Origin: an uncultured Acidimicrobiales bacterium
GTDB lineage: Bacteria > Actinomycetota > Acidimicrobiia > Acidimicrobiales > Bin134
DNA: 64,000 nucleotides
Reading direction: 5' to 3'
Assembly (NCBI GenBank): GCA_951813325.1
Contig: OX638350.1
Location: forward strand, 124,001-188,000
The notes below the pieces were generated by a model. The model saw nothing but the letters and a program-made list of their open reading frames with translations, did no database searches and was not told where the DNA came from. Both the position numbers and the translations under genes were made by a program. This document shows positions 1 to 8,832 of this stretch, one piece after another; the first letter of the stretch is position 1, and every line of letters starts with the position of its first letter.

Positions 1-1
1 C

Positions 2-1507
2 CCACAAACGATTTCTCCCGAATCCACCCCGGCTGACGACACCCCGCCCGAATCCACCCCGGCCGGCGACACCCCGCCCGAATCCACCCCGGCCGGCGAC
101 ACCCCGCCCGAATCCACCCCGGCCGGCGACACCCCGGCCGGCGACACCCCGGCCGGCGACACCCCGGCTGGCGACACCCCGGCCGGCGACACCCCGGCTG
201 GCGACACCCCGGCCGGCGACACCCCGGTGCCCCGGGATGTCGCCGGCAACATCATCCCTCCCGAGGTGGTGCCGACCGTGGCTGCCGATTCGAGGTTCTC
301 GATCATCGTGGTCGATGCATTCGCCGACGGTCCCGCAGGCGCCGAGGTCGCAGATATCGACGGCGATGGCGACCTCGACCTCATCGTCAACTCCTTTGGA
401 TGGCGGGGCGTCGACCCCACCCCGGTGCAATTCCCGCCGGGCTCCCTTACCATCTACCTCAATGGCGGCGGTGGGCTGCACGACTGGACTCCGGAGCATG
501 TGATCACCCGGGCCGACGGCGATTACTTTCCCAACGAAGCCCTTCCTCATGACATCGATGGCGACGGCGACCTAGATCTGCTGGTGAGCGGCGGCTTTTT
601 TGTATGCGAGTTCAACCTGGAACTGGGACCCTGCGGCGCCCTGTTCTGGTTGGAGAACAGTGGGGGAGACTGGGTTCGCCGAGATATCGTTCCCCGCGGA
701 TCACCGCACTTTTACCACCGCGCCGAGTTCGTCGACATCGACAGTGATGGAGTTGACGATCTGATCACCGTGGCCGAGACGCTCGACGACGCCGAGGCCC
801 AGTGGTTCAAGGGCACCACAGAGACCAATCGATTCGATTCGGTGCCACGGGTCATCGGTCGGGGCGGCGGAAGCCTCCCAGTCGTCCATGACGTGGACGG
901 CGATGGCGACATGGACTTGGCCTCCGGCCAGTACTTCTTGGGAGGCCAGTCCTACGTGTGGTTCGAGAACCTCGAGCCGCCATCGACTGCCCGGCCATCG
1001 GGCGTATGGGAGCGCCATGACATCACCGATGCGCAGGGGCGCACCATCCAGCTTTCGGTGATTCCCAACCTGTTCGGAGATGGGACCGACGGCTGGGTGG
1101 GCTCGAACCACGTGCCTGCCCCCGAGAGTCCCGATGACTATGAGGCCGGGATCTACATCATGTCGCCACCCACTGATCCCCGGCTGCCCTGGCAACAGAC
1201 GGTGATCAGCGATGGCATCGAGTCGCGCCCGTCGGTCGGGGCCGCGTTCCAGGCCGCTCCCGGCGTCTTCTCATGGGGAGACGTGGACAACGACGGAGAC
1301 ATCGACTTCACCGTGTCCGGCGACGGCGACGACCGTGTCTTCTGGTTCGAGCAGGCGACACCCGGCGAGTTTGTGCAGCATGTGCTGGCCGAGTCGTTCG
1401 GACAGGCGGCCGGAGGAGCGGTCGCCGACCTAGACGGCGACGGCGACAACGAAGTCGTCTTCACCAGCTATGAGACCCACGAGGTGCTGATCTTCAGCCT
1501 GTCGTGA
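2..1507 (+). CDS. FG-GAP/VCBS repeat propeller protein, 5' partial
   Basis: The reading frame is open to the left edge of the window, so the true start lies outside. A GTG at 227 would be a possible internal start but would cut off the in-frame PESTPAGDTP stalk. The body has at least six FG-GAP-type blades with calcium-binding D-x-D-x-D-G cores, such as DIDGDGDLDLIVNS, DIDSDGVDDL, DVDGDGDMDL and DLDGDGDNEV. This predicts an extracellular seven-bladed beta-propeller on a Thr/Pro-rich stalk. Proteins of this build usually act at the cell surface in adhesion or carbohydrate binding, but the ligand cannot be predicted. The last 14 bases overlap the convergent monooxygenase gene. No signal peptide is visible because the 5' end is missing. 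Confidence 0.8.
   Translation, partial: PQTISPESTPADDTPPESTPAGDTPPESTPAGDTPPESTPAGDTPAGDTPAGDTPAGDTPAGDTPAGDTPAGDTPVPRDVAGNIIPPEVVPTVAADSRFSIIVVDAFADGPAGAEVADIDGDGDLDLIVNSFGWRGVDPTPVQFPPGSLTIYLNGGGGLHDWTPEHVITRADGDYFPNEALPHDIDGDGDLDLLVSGGFFVCEFNLELGPCGALFWLENSGGDWVRRDIVPRGSPHFYHRAEFVDIDSDGVDDLITVAETLDDAEAQWFKGTTETNRFDSVPRVIGRGGGSLPVVHDVDGDGDMDLASGQYFLGGQSYVWFENLEPPSTARPSGVWERHDITDAQGRTIQLSVIPNLFGDGTDGWVGSNHVPAPESPDDYEAGIYIMSPPTDPRLPWQQTVISDGIESRPSVGAAFQAAPGVFSWGDVDNDGDIDFTVSGDGDDRVFWFEQATPGEFVQHVLAESFGQAAGGAVADLDGDGDNEVVFTSYETHEVLIFSLS
17..226 (+). repeat. PESTPAGDTP-coding tandem repeat
   Basis: Four 30-bp units (17-136) encode PESTPAGDTP and are followed by six 15-bp units (137-226) encoding AGDTP. 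All are in the same frame as the downstream propeller protein and contain no stop, so they are its low-complexity N-terminal linker. The 15-bp unit is the second half of the 30-bp unit, which points to stepwise slippage or unequal exchange. Unit-to-unit differences are single bases (gct/gcc, gac/ggc). Confidence 0.9.
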
Positions 1508-2705
1508 AGACGCCGACCTCCTCGAGCTCTGCGCTCATGGCGTGCACTGCGTTGATCATGCTGGCCTGGAGCATGTAGGCCCGGGCCTCATCAGGAGCGG
1601 CTGCTGTGGCGGCCAAGTGGTCGAGAGCCCGTTGGCGGGCGGCGCCGTCGGGGGCGGCCAGGCTTTGGGCGTTGTCATGGGTATGCCGTCTGACGTAGTC
1701 GATAGCCAGAGCCCTCCGCAGGTCGGCGTGATGAGCTAGGCGATCGGCCCCTATGTCACCCCGCAGCACTGCGGCCAACGACGCCCCCAGCAACACCGCA
1801 TCGTGGATGCCTCCGTTCATGCCCATGCCGCCCAGCGGATTGTTGATGTGGGCGGCATCGCCCATCAAGACCACCCGACCGACGAGAAATCGGTCGGCCA
1901 CTCGCTGGTGGACCCGATAGATCGTCCGATGGGCGACGTCGTAGGGCTCAGAGCGGTGCACAATGCCGTTGAGCCTCCTCTGGACGCTCGGATCGCTGAG
2001 CGCCTCATCGTCGCCCTCGCCATCGCCCACCGGGAACAGTGCTCGCCAGAGGTCCAAGGTTCGAAGCAGAACCAGCCAATCCTCGGGATCGGAGATGTAG
2101 TTGACGTAGGCCAAGTCGTCGAAGTGGTCGGCCATCTCGAAGGGAGTGGACAGCACCAAGTAGCGATCTTCGTAAGTCATGCCGTCGAACCCCAGGCCCA
2201 GCGATTTGCGCACTGCGCTGGCTGCGCCGTCGGCGGCCACCACTGCATCGGCGACCAGCGTCTCGCCGGAGGCCAGATGGGCTGCGGCGGTATCGCCGTG
2301 ATCGACGGCACCCACCACCTCAGCACCGAATCTGACGGCGACATTGGCCATCGAGCGGAATCTGTCGAGCATGATCTCACACAGCTTGTACTGCTCGCAC
2401 TGAAGCCGAAACGGGTGGTCGGTCACGTCGTCCAGCATGCCGAGATAGAAGTCGGCCACCACTCCAGCGCGCCGGTCCCGATAGGCGAACCGGGGGGCTA
2501 TCAAGCCCCGCTGGACCATCTCGTCGACCATGCCGAAGCGGTCGAGCAGGTCGAGTGTGGCGGGGTGGAACGTCGATGCCCGCAACTCGCGGGGCAACTC
2601 GGGAGCCGCTTCCAGCAGCGTCACGTCGACGCCGCCCAGAGCCAGCTCAGCGGCGGCGACGCACCCGACCGGTCCGGCCCCGACGACAATGACGCGAGGC
2701 GGCAT
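1494..2705 (-). CDS. FAD-dependent aromatic monooxygenase (PHBH/UbiH type)
   Basis: This 403-residue protein has the family's three fingerprints: the dinucleotide motif GAGPVG at residues 8-13, a DG motif (AADGAASAVRKSLG) near 160, and GDAAHINNPLGGMGMNGG near 295, which binds the FAD ribityl chain. Members hydroxylate phenolic or N-heteroaromatic rings using NADPH and O2, and a few open pyridine rings. It lies 3 bp downstream of the arylmalonate-decarboxylase-like gene on the same strand, so the two are almost certainly co-transcribed and probably act on one aromatic acid. The substrate cannot be assigned. The 3' end overlaps the convergent propeller gene by 14 bp. Confidence 0.85.
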   Translation of the reverse strand: MPPRVIVVGAGPVGCVAAAELALGGVDVTLLEAAPELPRELRASTFHPATLDLLDRFGMVDEMVQRGLIAPRFAYRDRRAGVVADFYLGMLDDVTDHPFRLQCEQYKLCEIMLDRFRSMANVAVRFGAEVVGAVDHGDTAAAHLASGETLVADAVVAADGAASAVRKSLGLGFDGMTYEDRYLVLSTPFEMADHFDDLAYVNYISDPEDWLVLLRTLDLWRALFPVGDGEGDDEALSDPSVQRRLNGIVHRSEPYDVAHRTIYRVHQRVADRFLVGRVVLMGDAAHINNPLGGMGMNGGIHDAVLLGASLAAVLRGDIGADRLAHHADLRRALAIDYVRRHTHDNAQSLAAPDGAARQRALDHLAATAAAPDEARAYMLQASMINAVHAMSAELEEVGVFTTG

Positions 2706-2708
2706 CAG

Positions 2709-3455
2709 TCAGAATTCGCGCAGCATCATCCCGTGGCCCACGAACTGGTCGTCGATGTCCAGCGTGCGCAGGGCATGCCACAGGCAGATGGCGTTGATGG
2801 CCAGCACCGGCTTGCCCAGCCAGCGCTCGGCCTGGTCGGCCACCTCCACCATGGACAAGTTGGTGCCGCACTGGACGATGGCGTCGATGTCGTCGCCGTC
2901 GAGGTCTTTGAGCACTCCGACAAGGGTCTCGGGGGTCACATCGGCGATGGAGGTGGCCGAATCGCAGCGCAGCCCGCAAACCCGCTTCACATCGAAGCCG
3001 CACTCGGTGAAGTAGCCGTACACCTGCTCGTCGGCTGCCGGCTGGTAGGGCGTCAGGCAGGCGATTCGCGACACGCCGAGCCGCTCCAAGGCCGCGTTGC
3101 AGGCCGCCGCCCCCGATGTGATGCCGACGTCACCGGCGGTTGCCGCCACTCGAGCCTGGAATGCGGCATTGCCCTCCTTGCCTCCCCAGAAAGTCTCGGC
3201 CGACATCCCCATGAGCAGATGATCCGGTTTGCACGTCATCAGGTCGCGCACTGCGGTAGGGATGGTCTGGCGGATCAGATCCAGAAAGTGGAGAAAGGCC
3301 TCGTCGCTGCTCAGGTCGGGGGCCTCCACCAAGAATCGCCCACTGTGGAACGTGACCCCTGGGGGCCGCACCCGGGCGAAGTCGTGCTCGACGACGGTGT
3401 TGGTCGAAGGCACGATGACCCCGATCTTGGCCCGGTAGCCGACAACATCAGGCAT
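2709..3455 (-). CDS. Arylmalonate decarboxylase / maleate isomerase family protein
   Basis: A 248-residue member of the Asp/Glu racemase superfamily. The N-terminus (IGVIVPSTNTVVEHDF) and overall length fit the maleate isomerase/arylmalonate decarboxylase branch. The usual first catalytic cysteine is replaced (LLMGMSAETFWGG), while the second is present in IVQCGTNLS. One cysteine with a G-x-S at the first site is the pattern of arylmalonate decarboxylase rather than of two-cysteine maleate isomerases or racemases. ATG 3455 is preceded by GAGAGGGA at good spacing. First gene of an operon with the FAD monooxygenase. A decarboxylase or isomerase of an aromatic or dicarboxylic intermediate is likely, but the exact reaction is open. 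Confidence 0.75.
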   Translation of the reverse strand: MPDVVGYRAKIGVIVPSTNTVVEHDFARVRPPGVTFHSGRFLVEAPDLSSDEAFLHFLDLIRQTIPTAVRDLMTCKPDHLLMGMSAETFWGGKEGNAAFQARVAATAGDVGITSGAAACNAALERLGVSRIACLTPYQPAADEQVYGYFTECGFDVKRVCGLRCDSATSIADVTPETLVGVLKDLDGDDIDAIVQCGTNLSMVEVADQAERWLGKPVLAINAICLWHALRTLDIDDQFVGHGMMLREF

Positions 3456-3481
3456 AGGCGTCCCTCTCGATTCGCTCTATT

Positions 3482-3498
3482 GCGGAATGATGTTCCGC
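3482..3498. promoter_or_regulatory. IclR-like palindromic operator
   Basis: GCGGAATGATGTTCCGC is a perfect 6-bp inverted repeat with a 5-bp centre, about 27 bp upstream of the AMDase-like start. The GGAA-N5-TTCC layout resembles sites bound by IclR-family regulators of aromatic catabolism. No IclR gene is present in this window, so the regulator is an inference. Confidence 0.5.
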
Positions 3499-3793
3499 TC
3501 TAAGGAACACTAGCCGTCACCTTCAAGCCCCACCCTTCAATCTGCATTCCACACCAGGTTGATGATTGTTCAGTCAACAGCCCATGGCGCGGCTGGGCCA
3601 GAAGCGGTTGGAGGCATCACTTCTCGCGGAGTCAGTGATCAGGTAGAGACCTGTCCGGCAACTCTTTCAGATACCGCTCGATAACGACGAGGAGCTTGCA
3701 CGGGGGCCAGCCGGTCGGTCGCTCCTGGCTTCCTCAGCCGCCTAGAAGCCGGTCGGGTTCCTTATTGCACCACTGTTCGGATATTTTCGCCCC
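3499..3793. other. Intergenic region between divergent units
   Basis: About 295 bp between the monooxygenase operon and the helicase fusion. I see no coding signal, RNA gene or clear repeat here. It must hold promoters for both directions, but I could not pick out convincing -35/-10 pairs. Confidence 0.5.
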
Positions 3794-6700
3794 GTGGCGA
3801 TTTCTGAGTACGTGATCTTCGATTTGGAAGCCAACGCCGACCATACCCACCCGCCGCAGCACGAGATCATTGAGATTGGTGCTGTTTTGGTCCGCGACGG
3901 CGAGGAGACCGATCGATTCGAGACCCTGGTTCGTCCCACCCGACGTCTGCGCCCTCAGACTCTGAAACTCACCGGCATCACCCAAGAGATGGTGGATGAT
4001 GCACCCCGACCAGCGGAGGCATTGCGCTCCTTCCGCAGTTTTGTGGGGAACCACCCACTGATCGCCCACAACGGGCACGGGTACGACTTTTTGCTCCTTG
4101 ATGCCGTTGGGGAGCAGATTCCCGACTACCAGCGGCTCGACACATTGGAACTAGCTCACATCGTCTTCCCTCGAGCGGGAAAGGGCATTGTCGGCAACAT
4201 CGACGGCGGAATACCGCCGAACGGCCGCAGTCTGGACGAGTTGGCCCGACACTTCTTCGGAGACCAGCCCCGGGGTGCTCACCGCGCTCTCGACGATGCT
4301 TTGCTCTTGCATCGAGTACTGCTGCGGCTGTTGGCCGCCATGGATGAAGGCTCCCCAATGCGTCGTCTCCAACGTTGGGTTCTCCTAGCCGGCAACCACC
4401 CGTGGGCGGCATTCTTGTCGTCGCAATCTGAACGCATAGCTCTGGCGGATGTCGTGCCGCTTCCCGAGCCGCCGCAACCAAAGCCGCCGGCAAGGCCATT
4501 CAGTCCTGATGCTGTAACCGAGATGTTCCAAGACGGCGGCACACTGATGGGCCAATACCGAGAGCCCCGCAAGCAGCAAACCGAGATGGCAGAACTCATT
4601 GCCGACACCCTGCATTGTGGCGGTCGACGGCTAATCGAAGCTCCTACCGGAACTGGCAAAACTCTGGCCTATCTGGCTCCGGCCATCACATATGGCGCGG
4701 CCGCCAAGCGGCCCGTAGTTGTGGCCCCACATTCCAAAGTTCTTCAAGACCAGGTGATGGCGACCCTAGAAGAGCTTCGAGAAGATCTCGGCCCGTTCGT
4801 CTATGTCTTGCTCAAGGGCATGGGCAACTACATCAGCCTGGACTCGCTGGACGGAGAATTGGATGCCCTTGCCTCGGCGAACGGGGCTGCCGGGGCGTCA
4901 AGCGAAGGACCGCCTCAACCCGCCTTCTCCCATTCCGGGATCCTGGTCCTCGCCATTCTCTGCGGCTGGGTGGCGCAAACCAGAACCGGCGACTGGGACG
5001 ATCTCCGCACCGGCGCCATCGAGAAGAGGATTCCCGAACTGCGACGCATCCGCCGACTGCTCAGCGTGGCCGAGGCACCGGGCGGTCCGCCCAAGTTGCC
5101 GCTCGACCACCGGGACTTCTTTCGGCGGGCCCGCGATCTCTTCCCCCAAGCTGATGTGGCCGTGCTCAATCATGCACTGCTGGTGACTTGGGATGACTGG
5201 CTGCTCTATTCCAAGCACCTGATTCTGGACGAGGCCCACAATCTGGAGGACGCCGCCACCGACGCGCTCTCCGACGAAGTGTCCCAAGGAGACATTGCCG
5301 ATCTATGCGATTCCGTCTGGGATCCTTCGAGACGCAGCGGGGCGGTGGTCAGCGTCGCCCGAGCGGCCAGATGGCCGATCGGCAATGAGTGGCTGGACGC
5401 CATTCGCCGCGCGACCGAGGAAATCCGATCGGCATCTGCCCACTTCGGCTCGGCCTTCGTTCATTACTTGCGAACTCGCACTGGTGCCGGGCAAGAGGAC
5501 GCGTACCCGGTGTCATACCGGATAAGGAAGGGCATCGACACCCGCCATCCCGACTACAAGCAACCAGTGCTGGGCGCAGGCCGCCACCTCCAAGACGCTT
5601 TGATCAATCTGGCCGATGCGTTCAACGATGTGAATCTGCCCGAGAATCTGGCCCCCGGCTATCGGCGATACCGCTTGGAGGCCCAGATCAGACGGCTGGG
5701 GAGGCAGAGCCGGGATGCGGCGAGGACCCTCGGACACGTGCTGTGGGCCTCCAAGCCCGAGGAGTGGATCGCCATCGGCGGGACCCGCCACACCGAAGAC
5801 GGCTGGAAATGGGATCTGAAACGCGCCCCTGTCTCCGTGGCCGATGATCTGCGTTCACTCTGGGGTTCGCTGGACGCCACCGTGCTCACCTCGGCCACCC
5901 TGAGAGTGGGAAACAGCTTCAGCTACATCCTCAACACCCTGGGTTTGGGCAGCGCCGATCCCCGCTCCCTCGACAGCCCCTTTGCATGGCTGACCGAGAA
6001 TCACATGGTGCTGCGAACCGACTATTTGCCCGCTCCCCGCTCAAGGCTGATGGAGGAATTCAAGACGTCGGCGGCCTCAGAGATTCCCCGGCTGCTCACT
6101 CTCACCGACGGTCGGGGACTTGTCCTAATGGCTGCTCGGTCACGGATGGAATTCGTTCGGGACCATGCTCGGCCATTACTCGACAACGAGCAGATCCCGC
6201 TGTTGGCCCAGGGCGATGACACCGCGCCTGCGCTGGTCGAGCGGATGCGGAGTGAGTTGGCCACCAGTTTGATCGCTCTGCGCTCATTCTGGGAGGGAGT
6301 CGACATTCCCGGCGAAGCCCTGAGCCTGCTGGTCATCGAGAAGTTACCTTTTGACTCGCCTGCCGATCCTGTGGTTGGGGCCCGAACAGAGATGATGGAA
6401 CGTCGCGGCAAAGACCCGTTCGCCGACTACATCGTGCCCAAAGCGGCTATCCGTTTCGCCCAGGGCGCAGGCCGGTTGATCCGCACCGAGCACGATCGCG
6501 GGGTCACGGTGATCTTGGACAACCGGCTGTGCCGAGCCGTCCCCTATCGGGATCAGATCCTCGGCACCCTCCCCGGCCCCCCTCGACTAAAGCGGGCCAA
6601 CCATGCAGAGGTCGCCTACCGGCTCATCGCCGACCATCTCGGAGATGTGGTTCTCGACGAGGCCATGCGCCAACGGCTCCAAGCGCTACCCAGCGCCGAC

Positions 6701-8803
6701 CCGTGGTCTGCGCTCGCCGACATGGAGCTCTCCGAGGCTGACCTTGACGACGAGACCAGGATCGATCAATGCCTCGACCGGGTTCGAGAGCGTTTCGGAT
6801 TCAAGCAGTGGCGACCTGGCCAGCGAGACACCATGATCGGCTTTCTGCGGGGCGACGACATGCTGGCCGTGCTTCCCACCGGATCGGGCAAGTCGGTCAC
6901 CTTTCAGATCCCGGCCCTGCTGTCTCCCGGCGTGACCCTGGTCATCTCCCCCTTGGTGGCCCTGATGAACGACCAAGCTGAGAACCTGCGCGCCAAGGGT
7001 GTGGCCAAAGTGGCCACCATCCACAGCGGCATACCCCAAGGGGAATGGCGGGATATTTTGCGGCGAGCGCGTCGAGGCCACTACAAGCTGCTCTATGTCA
7101 GCCCTGAGCGGCTCTGGTCACAAGAGTTTGTGAGCGAGCTGTCCAAAATCGGGGTGTCGCGGATCGCGGTTGACGAAGCCCACTGCATCTCCCAGTGGGG
7201 TCACTCCTTTCGACCGGAATACGCCGCCATCCCCGACGCCATGAAGCGGATCGCCGGACACCCCCGACCTCCGATCCTGGCCGTCACTGCTACTGCCACC
7301 CCAAGGGTTCGAAACGAGATCGCCGAGCTGCTTGATCTGGGCCTGAAAGACCAGCCGGTGGCCCTGTCGCCCGACCGACCGGAAATGCTCTATTACGCCG
7401 AATCCTGCGACAACAGCAACGACCGGGATCTTCGAGTGGTGCAGATCGTGGATGCGTTCCCCTTTCAACCCGCCATCGTCTATGTGCCCACCCGCCGACA
7501 TGCCACGGGAATCGCCAACCTGCTGAGGTCGGCCGGCCACAACGCGTTTGCCTACCACGGAGGCATGGACCATCCCCAGCGTCAGCACATCGAAGACGCC
7601 TTCCGCCACGGTGAGATTGATGTCGTGGTGGCCACCAAGGCGTTCGGGATGGGCATCGACAAGCCCGACATCGCCTTGATCGTCCACTTGGAGATGCCCG
7701 CCTCCATCGAAGAGTACGTCCAAGAGACCGGTCGGGCAGCCCGGGGCGCCGCCGAAGAAACGGGACCGGAAACCGGTACCGCGGTCCTATTGACCATGCC
7801 AAGGGATTGCTCAATCCACCGGATATTCATCAAGAACTCGGCACCCCGCATCGAGCAGGTACAGCGGATCTGGTCGCAACTCACGACGGGCACTCATGCC
7901 TACGATCCAGAGGAACTGGCCGAAAGAGGCTACGACGGCGACCCCGAGTCGGTGAGCACCGCCCTGGCTGTCCACTACCTCCAAGAACATGGTGCGGTGA
8001 AACGGCATCCAGACACCGTCTGGAAAGGGCGGATTGCCGTAGTCGGAGATACCGAGCGCATGGTTGTAGAGCTGGAAAGAGAAGATCAGGAACTAGCTCA
8101 GCGGGCTCGGCATATCCTGGCTCTAGCCAAAAGACAAGACAGCGATGAGTACCATGCGCCAACCTGGGCCCAGAGTCTGGCCCGAAAGCCCTGGGATATT
8201 GCCGCCGACCTGTTTGAGCTGAACAAACGGGACATCGTGGGCTTCACTGCTTGGAAACACGCCTGGGTGCTGGAGAGGCTCGACGCCAACCCCCCGTGGC
8301 CGGCAATCGAGCAGTCAGCCGAAGACCGCAGGCGCTTGGCACAAGAAAAATCCAACCAAGCGAAGGCTCTTGCCCATACCTCCAAAGGGTGCCGGCGAGA
8401 GAAGATGCTCGAGTACTTGGGGACGAAGGCACCCGAGTCCTGCAAGCGGTGCGATCTATGTGTCGAGCTTCCCAGGCCATGGGCCGACGGCCTCCTGACC
8501 CGAGAGGGCCTTCTCGAATCACTGCCGGTCAACGCCATCATCACAGAGCTGGTGGAGAGCACCTCTGGAGAGCGCTATTCACACCAGCGCATCGTCAACA
8601 CCCTGGCCGGACACAGTGGCGGACAATTCGAGCTTCCCGAGCGCTTGGCCAAGCACCCTGCTTTTGGGAGATTGGCCTTCCTCAACCGACAAGGAGTCGA
8701 GGAGGCCATCGAAGGGCTGATTGAAAAAGAGGTCCTCATCAAGCGGTCGGGGGAAGTCAAGGGAACCCGATCCCAGTACCTGGAGATAGCCGAACACGAC
8801 TGA
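3794..8803 (+). CDS. DEDDh exonuclease-DinG-RecQ triple fusion helicase
   Basis: A 1669-residue fusion of three DNA-processing modules. Residues 1-180 are a DEDDh 3'-5' exonuclease: FDLEAN (D10, E12), AHNGHGYDF (D98) and HRALDD (H163, D168). Residues about 240-960 are a DinG-type SF2 helicase with APTGTGKT (283-290) and ILDEAH near 480. The cysteines that normally hold the 4Fe-4S cluster of DinG/XPD are missing; the region after KGMGNY has only one Cys. Residues about 1005-1560 are RecQ: LPTGSGKS near 1030, VDEAHCISQWGHSFR near 1125, ETGRAARG, and a zinc site (CRREK, then SCKRCDLC). GTG 3794 is chosen because it begins directly at the exonuclease fold. It probably forms a two-gene unit with the next helicase. 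Repair or anti-phage roles are both possible. Confidence 0.85.
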   Translation: MAISEYVIFDLEANADHTHPPQHEIIEIGAVLVRDGEETDRFETLVRPTRRLRPQTLKLTGITQEMVDDAPRPAEALRSFRSFVGNHPLIAHNGHGYDFLLLDAVGEQIPDYQRLDTLELAHIVFPRAGKGIVGNIDGGIPPNGRSLDELARHFFGDQPRGAHRALDDALLLHRVLLRLLAAMDEGSPMRRLQRWVLLAGNHPWAAFLSSQSERIALADVVPLPEPPQPKPPARPFSPDAVTEMFQDGGTLMGQYREPRKQQTEMAELIADTLHCGGRRLIEAPTGTGKTLAYLAPAITYGAAAKRPVVVAPHSKVLQDQVMATLEELREDLGPFVYVLLKGMGNYISLDSLDGELDALASANGAAGASSEGPPQPAFSHSGILVLAILCGWVAQTRTGDWDDLRTGAIEKRIPELRRIRRLLSVAEAPGGPPKLPLDHRDFFRRARDLFPQADVAVLNHALLVTWDDWLLYSKHLILDEAHNLEDAATDALSDEVSQGDIADLCDSVWDPSRRSGAVVSVARAARWPIGNEWLDAIRRATEEIRSASAHFGSAFVHYLRTRTGAGQEDAYPVSYRIRKGIDTRHPDYKQPVLGAGRHLQDALINLADAFNDVNLPENLAPGYRRYRLEAQIRRLGRQSRDAARTLGHVLWASKPEEWIAIGGTRHTEDGWKWDLKRAPVSVADDLRSLWGSLDATVLTSATLRVGNSFSYILNTLGLGSADPRSLDSPFAWLTENHMVLRTDYLPAPRSRLMEEFKTSAASEIPRLLTLTDGRGLVLMAARSRMEFVRDHARPLLDNEQIPLLAQGDDTAPALVERMRSELATSLIALRSFWEGVDIPGEALSLLVIEKLPFDSPADPVVGARTEMMERRGKDPFADYIVPKAAIRFAQGAGRLIRTEHDRGVTVILDNRLCRAVPYRDQILGTLPGPPRLKRANHAEVAYRLIADHLGDVVLDEAMRQRLQALPSADPWSALADMELSEADLDDETRIDQCLDRVRERFGFKQWRPGQRDTMIGFLRGDDMLAVLPTGSGKSVTFQIPALLSPGVTLVISPLVALMNDQAENLRAKGVAKVATIHSGIPQGEWRDILRRARRGHYKLLYVSPERLWSQEFVSELSKIGVSRIAVDEAHCISQWGHSFRPEYAAIPDAMKRIAGHPRPPILAVTATATPRVRNEIAELLDLGLKDQPVALSPDRPEMLYYAESCDNSNDRDLRVVQIVDAFPFQPAIVYVPTRRHATGIANLLRSAGHNAFAYHGGMDHPQRQHIEDAFRHGEIDVVVATKAFGMGIDKPDIALIVHLEMPASIEEYVQETGRAARGAAEETGPETGTAVLLTMPRDCSIHRIFIKNSAPRIEQVQRIWSQLTTGTHAYDPEELAERGYDGDPESVSTALAVHYLQEHGAVKRHPDTVWKGRIAVVGDTERMVVELEREDQELAQRARHILALAKRQDSDEYHAPTWAQSLARKPWDIAADLFELNKRDIVGFTAWKHAWVLERLDANPPWPAIEQSAEDRRRLAQEKSNQAKALAHTSKGCRREKMLEYLGTKAPESCKRCDLCVELPRPWADGLLTREGLLESLPVNAIITELVESTSGERYSHQRIVNTLAGHSGGQFELPERLAKHPAFGRLAFLNRQGVEEAIEGLIEKEVLIKRSGEVKGTRSQYLEIAEHD

Positions 8804-8832
8804 AAGTTGCTTGAAGTGTAGGTTGGCACGCT

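Noticed and set aside
17-226. Short regularly repeated units that could suggest a CRISPR array
   Set aside because: The units abut without unique spacers, are multiples of three and keep one open frame into the propeller protein.
1803-3503. Long plus-strand open frame (566 codons) opposite the monooxygenase and decarboxylase-like genes
   Set aside because: It is antisense to two clear enzymes, and its His/Val/Gly-rich translation has no domain; GC-rich codon bias creates such frames.
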